Below the pieces are notes generated by a model. That model was not told the DNA's origin and ran no database searches. It saw only the letters and a list, made by a program, of their open reading frames with translations. Shown one piece after another: positions 50,988-60,659 of a DNA stretch of 64,000 nucleotides. The first letter of the stretch is position 1. Every line of letters begins with the position of its first letter. The stretch is taken from positions 22,173-86,172 of the forward strand of contig URQQ01000012.1 of the NCBI GenBank assembly GCA_900549995.1. The letters are read 5' to 3'. A program made the position numbers and the translations under genes. Source of the stretch: an uncultured Lachnospiraceae bacterium. GTDB taxonomy: Bacteria > Bacillota > Clostridia > Lachnospirales > Lachnospiraceae.

Positions 50988-51608
50988 TTATATTTTGGCA
51001 TGAGCTTTGGACGGCCTCTCTGTACTCTCAAGAAGCCCGGTCCTCAAAAGCACAGGTCTGACTGCATTATAGAGAACTGCGACAAGTATGGTAGACACAA
51101 CTGCATTGACAAATGTAGTCGCCGCGCTCCATTTTGCAAGAACTTCCGCCATCTGCTGCGGCTGCCCTAAAATATACTGTTTATAGAAGTAACCCACAAT
51201 CGGATCTGCAATGACATTAAATCCAAGCCCTGCCACCGATGCAATCACACTCCATTTGAACACATATTTTTTGTCTGTACTTTCATTAATTCTGGCAATC
51301 TTATGCGCCACCAGCCCGACAATCAGGCCAATACATAATTTTAATACAAATGTCTTTGGTGCGCCTACGATATAGATGGGATCCATAATATCCGCAATTG
51401 TCATACCGACTGCCCCTGCAAGGCCGCCGTACCAGCCGCCGAGAAGCAGGGCGCCAAGTACACAGAATGCATTTCCTATATGCAATGATGTCGCGTCACC
51501 GCCAGGCATTGGGATCTTAATCTGTAAAAATGTAAATGATACATAACAAAGAGCTGCCAGCAAAGCTGTCTGAGCCAATTTCATAACTGTTGTATTCTTT
51601 TTTTCCAT
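50988..51608 (-). CDS. ECF transporter S component (HmpT-like group, substrate unknown)
   Basis: 206 residues with about six membrane helices; the N-terminus LLAALCYVSFTFLQIKIPMPGG and SLHIGNAFCVLGALLLGGWYGGLAGAVG resemble its neighbour, so the pair probably arose by duplication. A long leader (51609-51786) has no riboswitch I recognise. AGAAGGA precedes the ATG. Function: vitamin or precursor uptake with a shared ECF module. Confidence 0.85.
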   Translation of the reverse strand: MEKKNTTVMKLAQTALLAALCYVSFTFLQIKIPMPGGDATSLHIGNAFCVLGALLLGGWYGGLAGAVGMTIADIMDPIYIVGAPKTFVLKLCIGLIVGLVAHKIARINESTDKKYVFKWSVIASVAGLGFNVIADPIVGYFYKQYILGQPQQMAEVLAKWSAATTFVNAVVSTILVAVLYNAVRPVLLRTGLLESTERPSKAHAKI

Positions 51609-51786
51609 AGCACTATCCTTCTCTCTGAATGAAAGCAGACTCTAGAAATCCGCCTCTTACTTTCCTGTAACCCTGCATCTCATAAGCTGTCAGGTGATAC
51701 TTCGAATTCGTTAGATACATAGTAACATCTTTGTGGATGTGCTGGAATATCCAGTTATGTTATAATTGACCAGACCAGTTTGTTAT

Positions 51787-53379
51787 TTATTTCTGATTCG
51801 CAGGCTCAATCGCAATTGATTTTCCTTTGATCTTCGCATCCTGCATCGCGTGAAGTACATCGCTTGCATACTCTTTCGGAACTTCTACAAATGTATACTT
51901 ATCAAACATGTCGATACTTCCGATCAGTTTTCCAGGCATTCCGCTCTCGCCGGCCAGTGCACCTACGATATCGCCAGGCCTTGCATTCTGTTTCTTGCCA
52001 ATGTTGATAAAGAGACGCACCATTCCCGGCTCTTCCGCTCCTGTATCGCCAAAGTCAACATGATCCGGATCAGCATTTTCTTCCTTCACCATACCGCTGC
52101 ACATTTTAAGAAATGCCGCTGCCATATCCATCGCTGTATAATCAGAATCATTTACTTTCTCTTCGATCAGATTCACAAGAGAAGTCAGGTCTTCTGATTC
52201 AATAATACGGTCAATGTCATCCATAATATTTTCAATCTTTGTATTCGCAACATCATCTAATGACGGAACTTTCTGGGCATAAATCTTCGTCTTACAGTAG
52301 CGCTGGATTTCTTTCAGCTTGTAGACTTCCTTGCCGCTGACAAATGAAAATGAACGTCCGACTCTGCCTGCACGCCCTGTTCTTCCAATACGGTGGACAT
52401 AATATTCATCATCCTGCGGAAGGTCGTAGTTAAATACAGCTTCTACTTCATCGACATCAATTCCACGGGCAGCAACATCCGTTGCGACAAGAATATCTGT
52501 CTTACCTGTTCTGAATCCCTGCATCACACGGTCTCTCTGCGCCTGTTTTAAGTCACCGTGAAGTCCGGCTGCAAAATATCCTCTTCCAAGAAGCCCGTTT
52601 ACCAATGTATCTACCTGTTTCTTTGTGTTACAGAATACAACCGAAAGCTTCGGTGAATAGATATCCAGAAGCCTTGAAAGCACTTCTTCTTTATTCTTCG
52701 GCCTTACTTCATAGTAGAACTGCTCAATATTCGGCACTGTCAGCTCTTTTTTCACCACTTTGATCACCTGTGCATTCTTCTGGTACTGCTTTGTGATCTC
52801 CATGATTGCTTTCGGCATAGTTGCTGAAAATAATACCGTCTGACGTTCTTTCGGCACTCCTGTGAGGATCGTTTCGATGTCTTCACGGAATCCCATGTTC
52901 AGCATCTCATCCGCCTCGTCAAGAACAACCGTATGAACCTCATCCATATTGATTGTCTTTCTGCGCATATGATCCATCACACGTCCCGGTGTACCGATGA
53001 TCAGCTGTGTACCGCTCTTCAGTGAACGGATCTGCTTCACAATATCCTGACCGCCGTAAATCGGAAGGACCTTCAGCCCATGCATATATTTGGCAAGGTT
53101 ACGGATCTCATCGGCAACCTGGATTGCCAGCTCCCTCGTCGGGCAGAGAACAATCCCCTGCAGTTTTTTGTTTTTGATATCAATTTTCTGAAGAAGCGGT
53201 ATTCCGAAAGCGGCTGTCTTCCCGGTTCCTGTCTGCGCCTGGCCAATCATATCCTGACCGCTCATCATAACCGGAATTGCTTTCGCCTGGATTGGGGAAG
53301 CCTCCTCAAATCCCATAAACTTTACTGCTTTTTCAATCTCTGGGCAAAGACCCAGCTCTTCAAACTTTAATGTCTCCAT
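51787..53379 (-). CDS. DEAD-box RNA helicase, DbpA/CshA type
   Basis: 530 residues. The Q motif and motif I (AQTGTGKT near 48-55), PTRELA, GTPGR, DEAD, SAT, and the C-lobe ARGIDVDEV and HRIGRTGR are all intact. The C-terminal ~75 residues (LFINIGKKQNARPGDIVGALAG...) are the DbpA RNA-binding domain that in relatives binds 23S rRNA. It probably acts in ribosome assembly or cold response. The ribosome site AAAGGA stands about 13 bases before the ATG. Confidence 0.95.
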   Translation of the reverse strand: METLKFEELGLCPEIEKAVKFMGFEEASPIQAKAIPVMMSGQDMIGQAQTGTGKTAAFGIPLLQKIDIKNKKLQGIVLCPTRELAIQVADEIRNLAKYMHGLKVLPIYGGQDIVKQIRSLKSGTQLIIGTPGRVMDHMRRKTINMDEVHTVVLDEADEMLNMGFREDIETILTGVPKERQTVLFSATMPKAIMEITKQYQKNAQVIKVVKKELTVPNIEQFYYEVRPKNKEEVLSRLLDIYSPKLSVVFCNTKKQVDTLVNGLLGRGYFAAGLHGDLKQAQRDRVMQGFRTGKTDILVATDVAARGIDVDEVEAVFNYDLPQDDEYYVHRIGRTGRAGRVGRSFSFVSGKEVYKLKEIQRYCKTKIYAQKVPSLDDVANTKIENIMDDIDRIIESEDLTSLVNLIEEKVNDSDYTAMDMAAAFLKMCSGMVKEENADPDHVDFGDTGAEEPGMVRLFINIGKKQNARPGDIVGALAGESGMPGKLIGSIDMFDKYTFVEVPKEYASDVLHAMQDAKIKGKSIAIEPANQK

Positions 53380-53830
53380 ATAATACTATTGTTTCCTTTC
53401 TCTAATGAATCACCCGAAACATTCTACCTATCATATTTGTAAATTTTTACATTACCCCAAAATAAACGCTTCTATATTTTGCATTACGATCAAGCTATAC
53501 ATAAGTATTTCCAAAATGTCAGCTAAATAATAATCTACCTTCACTCTCCGCCTGACTAAGCGAAAGTTTTATCCATATACAAGATAAAATATTCCATGAC
53601 TCCACAAAAATACCCTTCACCTGTTACCAAGTAAAGGGTATTTACAAAGTTATCCTGCTAATCATATCAGAAAAGTACCCGAATGTCAAACACTGTTGCC
53701 GGACGTCCATCTTTAACTCAATGTCCAAACATTTCTCAATTCCTTGCAATTCCTGTATTGACCATTGGCTTTTCAATCGCTATACTTTAATTTATAAACT
53801 CCATTTCTATCTATGGAAAGGATCCTCAGT
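53380..53830. other. Gap between helicase and GH127 genes
   Basis: About 450 bases with the orphan hairpin (53607-53642) and an AT-rich divergent promoter zone. No gene, tRNA or riboswitch was recognised. Confidence 0.55.
53607..53642. terminator. Orphan hairpin in the helicase/GH127 gap
   Basis: AAATACCCTT-c-AC pairs with GT-a-AAGGGTATTT; on the minus strand a T-run follows. It is not next to any gene end. It could be an attenuator of a leftward leader starting upstream of it. Confidence 0.4.
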
Positions 53831-56800
53831 ATGAAAACAATCGATAAACATAAACGAATATTACATCTGGATTTCTCTGATATCACAGGTACCATCGTCC
53901 CCGACAAGTCCGGACATGGCAACACCGGTGTCATCCGCAATTACGATGCGGGGGGCACCGTTCTTGCCTGCGGGGAATTTTATGGTCTTACAAGACCAGC
54001 GGTTCTTCTGCCCGGAGGGAAAGAAGGCGGTTACATTGAGCTGCCTGAAGCTTCTTTCAAGTGCAGCCAGGGAATTACGGTGAGTTTCTGGTGCCAGATT
54101 CTTTCCTGTACAAAAGAGACTTCATTATTCTCGATCGGCCAGAATCCATCTCTCTATCTAAAGATTTCCGATATCGGTGACGGGCATGCTCTGGCTGCCC
54201 CATGCGTAAGTCCTGCAGGCCAGGAAGAGGAGCTTCCGGTCAATGCGCCTGCCGCCCTCTCGCTTGACCGGTGGTATCATATGACCGTAGTTCTGACCGC
54301 TCAGAAACCTGCAATTTTAAGCTTTTATATCAATGGCGAGCCTGTCGGGCGGATCACACAGAGCAAAGTGTCTTCCCTTGACCTTGTGAATGCAAAACCA
54401 TGTCTGATCGGACGGGGGCCATATACTGACCAGGGTGCCAATGCAGGATACGCAGATTTTCAGATTTACCAGGAGGCATTCTCCACTCAAAGAGTGCACG
54501 ATCTGTTCCATATCTCAGATGCGGCATGTGCACTCGCTGATAAACAATATCTTGACAAAATAATACCTGATATGCTTACGGAAGACATTACACTTCCCAA
54601 GACCGGACCTTATGGCAGTTCCTTCTATTATAAGAGTTCCACCCCGCACGTCCTTGGCCACAACGGTAAAGTGACCCGTCCTGCTGCCGGTTCTCCTGAT
54701 CAGGAAGTATGTCTTGCTGTTCTCTGCCACAAGGGTGCCTATCAGAAACCATTTCCATATGAAATACTGATACCAGCTCTTCCTACAGACAGGGAGATTG
54801 TGCTTCACGATGCAGATACCATTCATCTGCCAGAATTTCACTCTATCTTCCAGGACCTTGAACTTCCGGTTTCAGGGGAGTGGGGTTCTGCAATCACCTG
54901 GAAGAGCTCTCAGCCAGAATTCCTTACCTCTGACGGACATGTCACACGTCCCAGCTTCAGTGAATATCCGGTAAGGCTTACATTAACTGCAGACTTTCAA
55001 TGCCAAGATGCGTCGGAAGTCCGCACATATCAGTGCCGTATTCTTCCCGAATACCCCGAAACACATCCATTGAAGGCCTCTGAATTACGTCCCTTCATGA
55101 TGTCCCTTCCGGCGGTAAAAAAAGCTTCTGCATTGGCACTTGATGATGTTGTGCTTCAGGGAGATCATATATTTACCCAGAACTATGTACGGGATCTTGA
55201 TTATCTTCTGATGCTTGATTCCGACCGGATGCTTTATAATTTCCGTGTAACATTTGGCACCGATACCAAAGGGGCACTCCCTCTTGGCGGCTGGGAAGAA
55301 CCAGGCGGTCTGTTAAGAGGCCATTCTACCGGTCATTACCTGTCCGCACTGGCACATGCATTCGCCTCTTCCGGCGATTCTACCTTCCGGGTGAAACTTG
55401 ACTATATAGTAAAAGAACTACGTTCACTACAGATTCTCTCCTCCGGCGACCCGGCAGATTTCAAGTCATCGTGTACTCCGTCCAATGCGGCGCAGTCCGG
55501 GTGGAGCCATGATCCTTCTACCTGGGGTGTTGGATACCTGGCGGCCTGCCCGCCGGATCCGTTTGCACTGCTGGAAGACTGTACGTCCTATGCATATATC
55601 TGGGCACCTTATTACGCAATGCACAAATTACTTGCGGGGCTTCTGGACTGCCACCTGCTTGCAGGCAATGTCACTGCCCTGCTTGCTGCCTGCGGAATCG
55701 GACGGTGGGTACAAAGACGGCTGTCCGCATGCACCAAGGAACAGCTCCAAAACATGTGGAGCATGGAGATCGCCGGAGATTACGGCGGCATGAATGACTC
55801 TCTTGCCACACTCGCACAGATCACCGGAGATTCCTCCTATCTGGAGGCGGCACAGTTATTCGATAACCGCCCATTGTTTGACAGCCTCTCAAGAGCCAAA
55901 GACCCATTGCCCGGATCCCCGGTCAATCAATACATCCCTCAGGTCATCGGCGCCCTGAACGAATACGCCGCCGGTGGGGACAGCCGGTACTTCAAGACGG
56001 CATTTTATTTCTGGCAGACAGTTGTGGCAAAACATACATACTCGATCGGCGGAATCGGACGCCAGGGTTACTTCCAGGAACCAGGCATTCTGGCCGGTAG
56101 TATAGACACGAACACCAACTGTGAGACATGTGCTGCCTATAACATGCTCAAGCTTACGAAAGAATTATACTTATATACTCCTGATCAGCCGGCTTACATG
56201 GAATACTATGAACGTACCTTGTTCAACCAGATTCTCGGCTCACAGAATCCAGAGGTTACGGAGGATATGCATCACGGCGTCACTTACATGATGCCGATCG
56301 GCTGCGGCGAGCATAAAGATTATGGTTCTGACTACGATGATTTCACCTGCTGTCACGGAACCGGCATGGAAAATCACCTGAAATACCAGGAGAGTATTTA
56401 TTTTGTTTCTTCTGACAACCATACGATGTACATAAATCTCTATCTGCCTTCCAGTGTATATTGGGAGACACACGGAATCACGCTTACCCAGCGGCAGGCA
56501 TTTCCGTCGAATTCCGTGTCAATCAAAATTGCCGGAAGCGGTACGTTTACGTTGAAATTCCGGATACCGTCCTGGTGTAAAAAGGGATGCAAAATCTACT
56601 TAAACGGACAGATTGTTCTGAAAGATCCGCCTGCCGGATCTTATGCTTCCATGACGAATACGTTCGAAAATGGCGATGTGATTCTGATTGATATGCCATA
56701 TTCCATCTACCTGGATGCCACTCCCGACCAGCTTGATCTCCCGGTAGCCAGCGTGAAATACGGCCCGCTTGTCATGGTGGGGATAAGCAGCAAAAAAGAC

Positions 56801-56959
56801 TGGATTACGCTGACACTGACACCGGATATTGAGCGCAACTTTACGGTAAACCGTTATGGACCATATCCAACTTTAGACTATCACGGAATGACATTGATTC
56901 CGATGTACGCGGCGCATAATGTAGATTATCATACATATTTTAAAATCCTGATTCCATAA
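53831..56959 (+). CDS. GH127-type glycosidase with LamG and Ig-like domains
   Basis: 1042 residues from ATG 53831 (AAAGGA 8 bases upstream; ATG 53813 has no site). Residues ~10-215 are a LamG/concanavalin-like domain; ~220-420 hold two Ig-like repeats (KSSTPHVLGHNGKVTRP and KSSQPEFLTSDGHVTRP); ~425-1042 are the GH127 (beta-L-arabinofuranosidase) domain. The metal/catalytic set of GH127 is present: Glu765, Cys767, Cys840 and Cys841. No signal peptide is seen, so it should work inside the cell on imported oligosaccharides. It has no transporter or regulator beside it. Confidence 0.9.
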   Translation: MKTIDKHKRILHLDFSDITGTIVPDKSGHGNTGVIRNYDAGGTVLACGEFYGLTRPAVLLPGGKEGGYIELPEASFKCSQGITVSFWCQILSCTKETSLFSIGQNPSLYLKISDIGDGHALAAPCVSPAGQEEELPVNAPAALSLDRWYHMTVVLTAQKPAILSFYINGEPVGRITQSKVSSLDLVNAKPCLIGRGPYTDQGANAGYADFQIYQEAFSTQRVHDLFHISDAACALADKQYLDKIIPDMLTEDITLPKTGPYGSSFYYKSSTPHVLGHNGKVTRPAAGSPDQEVCLAVLCHKGAYQKPFPYEILIPALPTDREIVLHDADTIHLPEFHSIFQDLELPVSGEWGSAITWKSSQPEFLTSDGHVTRPSFSEYPVRLTLTADFQCQDASEVRTYQCRILPEYPETHPLKASELRPFMMSLPAVKKASALALDDVVLQGDHIFTQNYVRDLDYLLMLDSDRMLYNFRVTFGTDTKGALPLGGWEEPGGLLRGHSTGHYLSALAHAFASSGDSTFRVKLDYIVKELRSLQILSSGDPADFKSSCTPSNAAQSGWSHDPSTWGVGYLAACPPDPFALLEDCTSYAYIWAPYYAMHKLLAGLLDCHLLAGNVTALLAACGIGRWVQRRLSACTKEQLQNMWSMEIAGDYGGMNDSLATLAQITGDSSYLEAAQLFDNRPLFDSLSRAKDPLPGSPVNQYIPQVIGALNEYAAGGDSRYFKTAFYFWQTVVAKHTYSIGGIGRQGYFQEPGILAGSIDTNTNCETCAAYNMLKLTKELYLYTPDQPAYMEYYERTLFNQILGSQNPEVTEDMHHGVTYMMPIGCGEHKDYGSDYDDFTCCHGTGMENHLKYQESIYFVSSDNHTMYINLYLPSSVYWETHGITLTQRQAFPSNSVSIKIAGSGTFTLKFRIPSWCKKGCKIYLNGQIVLKDPPAGSYASMTNTFENGDVILIDMPYSIYLDATPDQLDLPVASVKYGPLVMVGISSKKDWITLTLTPDIERNFTVNRYGPYPTLDYHGMTLIPMYAAHNVDYHTYFKILIP

Positions 56960-56993
56960 AAAAGAATCCCAAACGGGATTCTTTTTTATAATA
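56957..56993. terminator. Bidirectional terminator after the GH127 gene
   Basis: 13-base perfect stem AAAAAAGAATCCC/GGGATTCTTTTTT with a 4-base loop, between the convergent GH127 and ABC-locus genes. Confidence 0.92.
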
Positions 56994-57543
56994 CACGTAT
57001 AATCTTTCTTTCCGGGTAAACCGATATTACGAGATAATACTCCCTGTCTTCGGCCTTTTTCCACTCCCCTTTATGAAACATTTCTTTGATCATTGTATAA
57101 GGCAGTACATATTGCCGCTCTTCCCCTGGCTTGATTTCAAAATATCCCACATCATCCGCCTCATTAAAATACTGTCTGGCTCCCATATCGACACCGTTCC
57201 CCCATGCGATGGATTCCATCCTCAGAAGATCCCCTTCCATTTCTATAGGCTTATCGCTTACATTTTTCACTTTTACTTCTACTGTAATCAATTTTTCTCC
57301 ATTTCCATAAGACTCCTTCGGAAAATGAGGAAGATTTCTAAGCTCTTTATTCGTATAAAATCTGGATCCCAAAACGGTATACTCAATACCATTCTCCTGT
57401 ACCGGCTCATTGGCAGTGTAGATCCTGGTTTTGGTTTGCGGATATTTTTTATTCACGCGGTAAAAACAGACACTGTAGGTCAAAACCAATATCAGGATTA
57501 AGAATATAGCTCCTGTCAATGTGTATTTACTTTTCCGTTTCAT
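56986..57543 (-). CDS. Membrane-anchored DUF4352/DUF5028-like protein
   Basis: 185 residues from ATG 57543. One N-terminal membrane anchor is followed by an exported beta-rich domain with VEVKVKNVSDKPIEMEGDL and YFEIKPGEERQYVLPY, the pattern of DUF4352-type extracellular Ig-like proteins. It overlaps the ABC ATPase gene by about 17 bases and is the last gene of the ABC locus. A similar protein is encoded at the other end (60660-61379). Role unknown; family from general resemblance. Confidence 0.65.
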   Translation of the reverse strand: MKRKSKYTLTGAIFLILILVLTYSVCFYRVNKKYPQTKTRIYTANEPVQENGIEYTVLGSRFYTNKELRNLPHFPKESYGNGEKLITVEVKVKNVSDKPIEMEGDLLRMESIAWGNGVDMGARQYFNEADDVGYFEIKPGEERQYVLPYTMIKEMFHKGEWKKAEDREYYLVISVYPERKIIRVL

Positions 57544-58186
57544 ACACACCACCTGCTCTCTCCTTTAATCTTCCATTTTCCATATAATAGACTTCGTCCG
57601 ACAGATAATAAAGTTCCTCTGTATCATGGCATGTAAATAAGATTAATGCACCCTTATTCTTTAAGTCTGTCATGATTTCTTTTAATTTTTTCACACTGTC
57701 CTCATCCAGCGCATTTGTCGGTTCATCGAGAATAATCAGCTCAGGTTCTCCCATAACAGCCGCTGCAATGCCAAGCTTTTGTTTCATGCCAAGAGAATAT
57801 TTCTTATACTTTTTTCTGTCAGTCCAGTCAAGTCCTACGTTCTCCATCACCTGATTGATTTCTTCCCCGCTCACATTATTCTGAATACCTGCAATTATTT
57901 CCAGGTTCTTTTTCCCGGAATAACCAGCGATGAATCCTGGCGTCTCAATCAATGCTCCTATGCTCCTTGGAAATGAAATGTCTTTGCCAAGCACTTCGCC
58001 ATCAATTAGAATTTCCCCGGATGTAGGCAGGATAAGCCCGCAGACTGCCCGAAGAAGCATCGTTTTTCCAGAACCGTTTTTCCCCTTGATTCCATATATT
58101 TTGCCAGACTTCATCTTCATCTCGACTTCGTCCAATACAGTTGCTTTACCGATTATTTTTGAACACTTACGAATTTCTATCTCCAT
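57527..58186 (-). CDS. ABC transporter ATP-binding protein
   Basis: 219 residues from ATG 58186 (AAAGGAGG 6 bases upstream). Walker A GKNGSGKT, signature SLGMKQKLGIAAAVMG (LG-x-QK type of the antibiotic-resistance group), Walker B LIILDEPTNALD. It pairs with the three membrane genes upstream. The short length and setting match lantibiotic or bacitracin immunity-type exporters. Confidence 0.92.
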   Translation of the reverse strand: MEIEIRKCSKIIGKATVLDEVEMKMKSGKIYGIKGKNGSGKTMLLRAVCGLILPTSGEILIDGEVLGKDISFPRSIGALIETPGFIAGYSGKKNLEIIAGIQNNVSGEEINQVMENVGLDWTDRKKYKKYSLGMKQKLGIAAAVMGEPELIILDEPTNALDEDSVKKLKEIMTDLKNKGALILFTCHDTEELYYLSDEVYYMENGRLKERAGGVYETEK

Positions 58187-58213
58187 GCCTTTCCTCCTTT
58201 TGTCCACCCGCTC

Positions 58214-59071
58214 CTATAGAATATCCATCTTCCTCACCTTAAAACATCCAATTCCAGCTCCCAATACACACATCATACTTCCAGCCATGATTCCACCCGC
58301 AATAGTCACACCACCATTTTCTGAAAATTCCTTCATCCTCAGGAGCATCAGATAGTTGCCCGGCAGATACGGACTTAAATAGTATGCAGATATAATCAGA
58401 ATACAGGCTATGAAGAGAAATCCTGCAATTGGTCTGGTATAAAGTGTAACCGCAGCCTGCAGTATCGAAAGACCGCATAAAACCAGAAATGCCTGGAAAG
58501 CAAACCACCCTACCCACGTCTTGTCAATTCCTGTAAAATTCACTCCATCGAGATACTGAAAAGTAACGGCTGCAATCCCGCCACTTCCATCGGACTGCAT
58601 GAACGCAAAAGGAGCAGCCGAAAGAAGCATCGTCAAAACGGAAACCAGATTCCCTGCCATACACCAGATACATTTGCCAAGCCACCATAACTTTCTGCTT
58701 TGACACTGCAAAATAAGATACCTTCGATTCGTTTTTCTTTCTCTCTCTGGGTACATCGCAATCAGACATGCATTCCAAAGATAAAAAAACAGCCATCCTG
58801 CCGGCACTTCAAATCTTGCATTCACATCATATGCATGAAATTCAGGCATTCCCTTCAGAAATTCTATGATATAATTCTGAAATGTTATTTTTTCTGTAAA
58901 ATGATGTATCTGTTGAGTAAGAACCGCACTGTTTCTGAAAAATGCAAAAAAGAACAGCATGACAATCAGAAGCGGGATATAGTATTTCCAACTTCTGACA
59001 ATTCCGTATCTCAGATCATTTTGAATTATTTTCACAAAAGTATGATTCTTTGTTTTTGCTCTTCTATCCAT
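58214..59071 (-). CDS. ABC-2-type permease subunit
   Basis: 285 residues with about six membrane helices: a hydrophobic segment near 30-50, a long exported loop, then the core (ILCGLSILQAAVTLYTRPIAGFLFIACILI). It overlaps the previous permease gene by 8 bases. AAAAAGGA precedes the ATG. Substrate unknown. Confidence 0.8.
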   Translation of the reverse strand: MDRRAKTKNHTFVKIIQNDLRYGIVRSWKYYIPLLIVMLFFFAFFRNSAVLTQQIHHFTEKITFQNYIIEFLKGMPEFHAYDVNARFEVPAGWLFFYLWNACLIAMYPERERKTNRRYLILQCQSRKLWWLGKCIWCMAGNLVSVLTMLLSAAPFAFMQSDGSGGIAAVTFQYLDGVNFTGIDKTWVGWFAFQAFLVLCGLSILQAAVTLYTRPIAGFLFIACILIISAYYLSPYLPGNYLMLLRMKEFSENGGVTIAGGIMAGSMMCVLGAGIGCFKVRKMDIL

Positions 59072-59840
59072 AAAAATCCTTTTTTTTCATTCTATACATT
59101 CCTGCCGCCCACACTAAAGTACATAAAGTAAGCAACCACAAAATTCCTATTACAATATTTTTTGTGCAGACCCAGTCCTGATATGATAATCCGGCTAATT
59201 TATAAAATAATTTTACCGGTACATCTCTGCAGAAATATTCGATCCCCGGTATTCCAATTACAATTCCTAATACAACATATTTTTTCTCCAGCAAAGCTGA
59301 GATAAAAAACATAAAACATAGCTTCAAAACATATACAACATAACAAAGAATCACCACAGCCAAAAACCCTATACTCCTTGTTACTCCATCCGTCTTCGTT
59401 GCAAACAAACTCACTTTCTCATCCCAATTGATATACCTGTTGCTCATCAGCATACCAAAGAGCATCTCAAACACCATAATATAAGCCGAAACTAAACAGG
59501 CCAGAAAAATTCTCTTGATCATGATCTGATTCCAGATTTTACTTCGCTTTTTAGATTTGATAACGATTTCCGCACGATTTTCATAGCGGAAAATATAAAA
59601 AGAAGCAAACACAATAAAAGGAATCAGCATCATCCCTAAATTTATTACCTCATGCATCGTAATCAAACAATCAGCTAGGCTGTATTGTTGATGTGACCAT
59701 TGCCATATTTTAACCGCCCGTGTCATTTCCAGAAAAGTAATTACCGGAATTCCGATCACTATAGCCAAAATGCCCTCCCATCCTGCGCTGCAGTCTCTTA
59801 AAAATCCATTATTCCATATGGAATTTCTAGAATATATCAT
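59064..59840 (-). CDS. ABC-2-type permease subunit
   Basis: 258 residues from ATG 59840 (AAGGGG upstream), about six membrane helices. It overlaps the next upstream gene by 14 bases, which points to tight co-translation. No catalytic motif. Together with its neighbours it probably forms the membrane part of a multi-permease exporter. Confidence 0.78.
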   Translation of the reverse strand: MIYSRNSIWNNGFLRDCSAGWEGILAIVIGIPVITFLEMTRAVKIWQWSHQQYSLADCLITMHEVINLGMMLIPFIVFASFYIFRYENRAEIVIKSKKRSKIWNQIMIKRIFLACLVSAYIMVFEMLFGMLMSNRYINWDEKVSLFATKTDGVTRSIGFLAVVILCYVVYVLKLCFMFFISALLEKKYVVLGIVIGIPGIEYFCRDVPVKLFYKLAGLSYQDWVCTKNIVIGILWLLTLCTLVWAAGMYRMKKKDFYG

Positions 59841-60642
59841 CCTTCGTCCCCTTCCAGAAATAAACAACACCTGTTATTACAAAAAGAAAAATCATTTCCC
59901 CAAATACATAGATACTTAAAGAGCTGCCAAACCCCGGCTGAAGGAAATAAACTCCTGAACTACTGATGTTTCCGAGAAGATTGCTCGCTGAATAGATAAA
60001 TAGATGGAGAATAAACGGGAATGTTACTACAATATATCTGTGCTCTGTAAAAAATGAAAATACCAGTGCAAGCACTGCAAACAGCCCTCCATAGATAAAG
60101 TCAATCATGATATAAATTACAACATAGCAAAGAGGATGCGTATAAAACAATTCCCCCATCATTGATGACTGACCAATCGGAAATGCAAGAGTGGACTGTT
60201 GCGGTACCAGCATGGGAAACGCGGCACTGGACAAAAGAAAACTGACCACAAGAGGGAAACTTGCGACAACACCTCCGCTTAAAAAAGCTGCTGCGTATTT
60301 GGCTGTCAGATAGTCTCTTCTCTTGCTTCGGATATAGACATTCTTAATATATCCCCCCTTTACATCCTCAAAATAAGATGCCCCATAAGGAAGTGCTGCC
60401 AGCACCGGAAGCAGCGATGCCAGCAAAAAACTCTGCAGATTATATGCATCTGCACCAAGCCACATTTGATAACAGGAATATATCATGAGATATGGTTTAT
60501 TCATATTAAGAATCACATCCATCTGACTCATCTGCGGAACCGCATACATAAAAAAATGAGTGATTGCTAATAAAAGCCCCGCTGCCACGCCAAAATAAAA
60601 TCCTTTACTGCCAAATGCTCTCTTTAATTCAATTCTTTTCAT
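59827..60642 (-). CDS. ABC-2-type permease subunit
   Basis: 271 residues, about six membrane helices; cytoplasmic loop with YFEDVKGGYIKNVYIRSKRRDYLTAKY, which resembles the coupling-helix segment of ABC-2 immunity permeases. GGTGG lies 4-5 bases before ATG. It is the first of three permease genes in a row. Confidence 0.78.
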   Translation of the reverse strand: MKRIELKRAFGSKGFYFGVAAGLLLAITHFFMYAVPQMSQMDVILNMNKPYLMIYSCYQMWLGADAYNLQSFLLASLLPVLAALPYGASYFEDVKGGYIKNVYIRSKRRDYLTAKYAAAFLSGGVVASFPLVVSFLLSSAAFPMLVPQQSTLAFPIGQSSMMGELFYTHPLCYVVIYIMIDFIYGGLFAVLALVFSFFTEHRYIVVTFPFILHLFIYSASNLLGNISSSGVYFLQPGFGSSLSIYVFGEMIFLFVITGVVYFWKGTKDDIF

Positions 60643-60659
60643 ATTACCACCTGTCTGAT

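Noticed and set aside
51609..51786. Riboswitch ahead of the ECF S genes (TPP, folate, preQ1)
   Set aside because: None of the conserved core strings of these classes were found in the leader.
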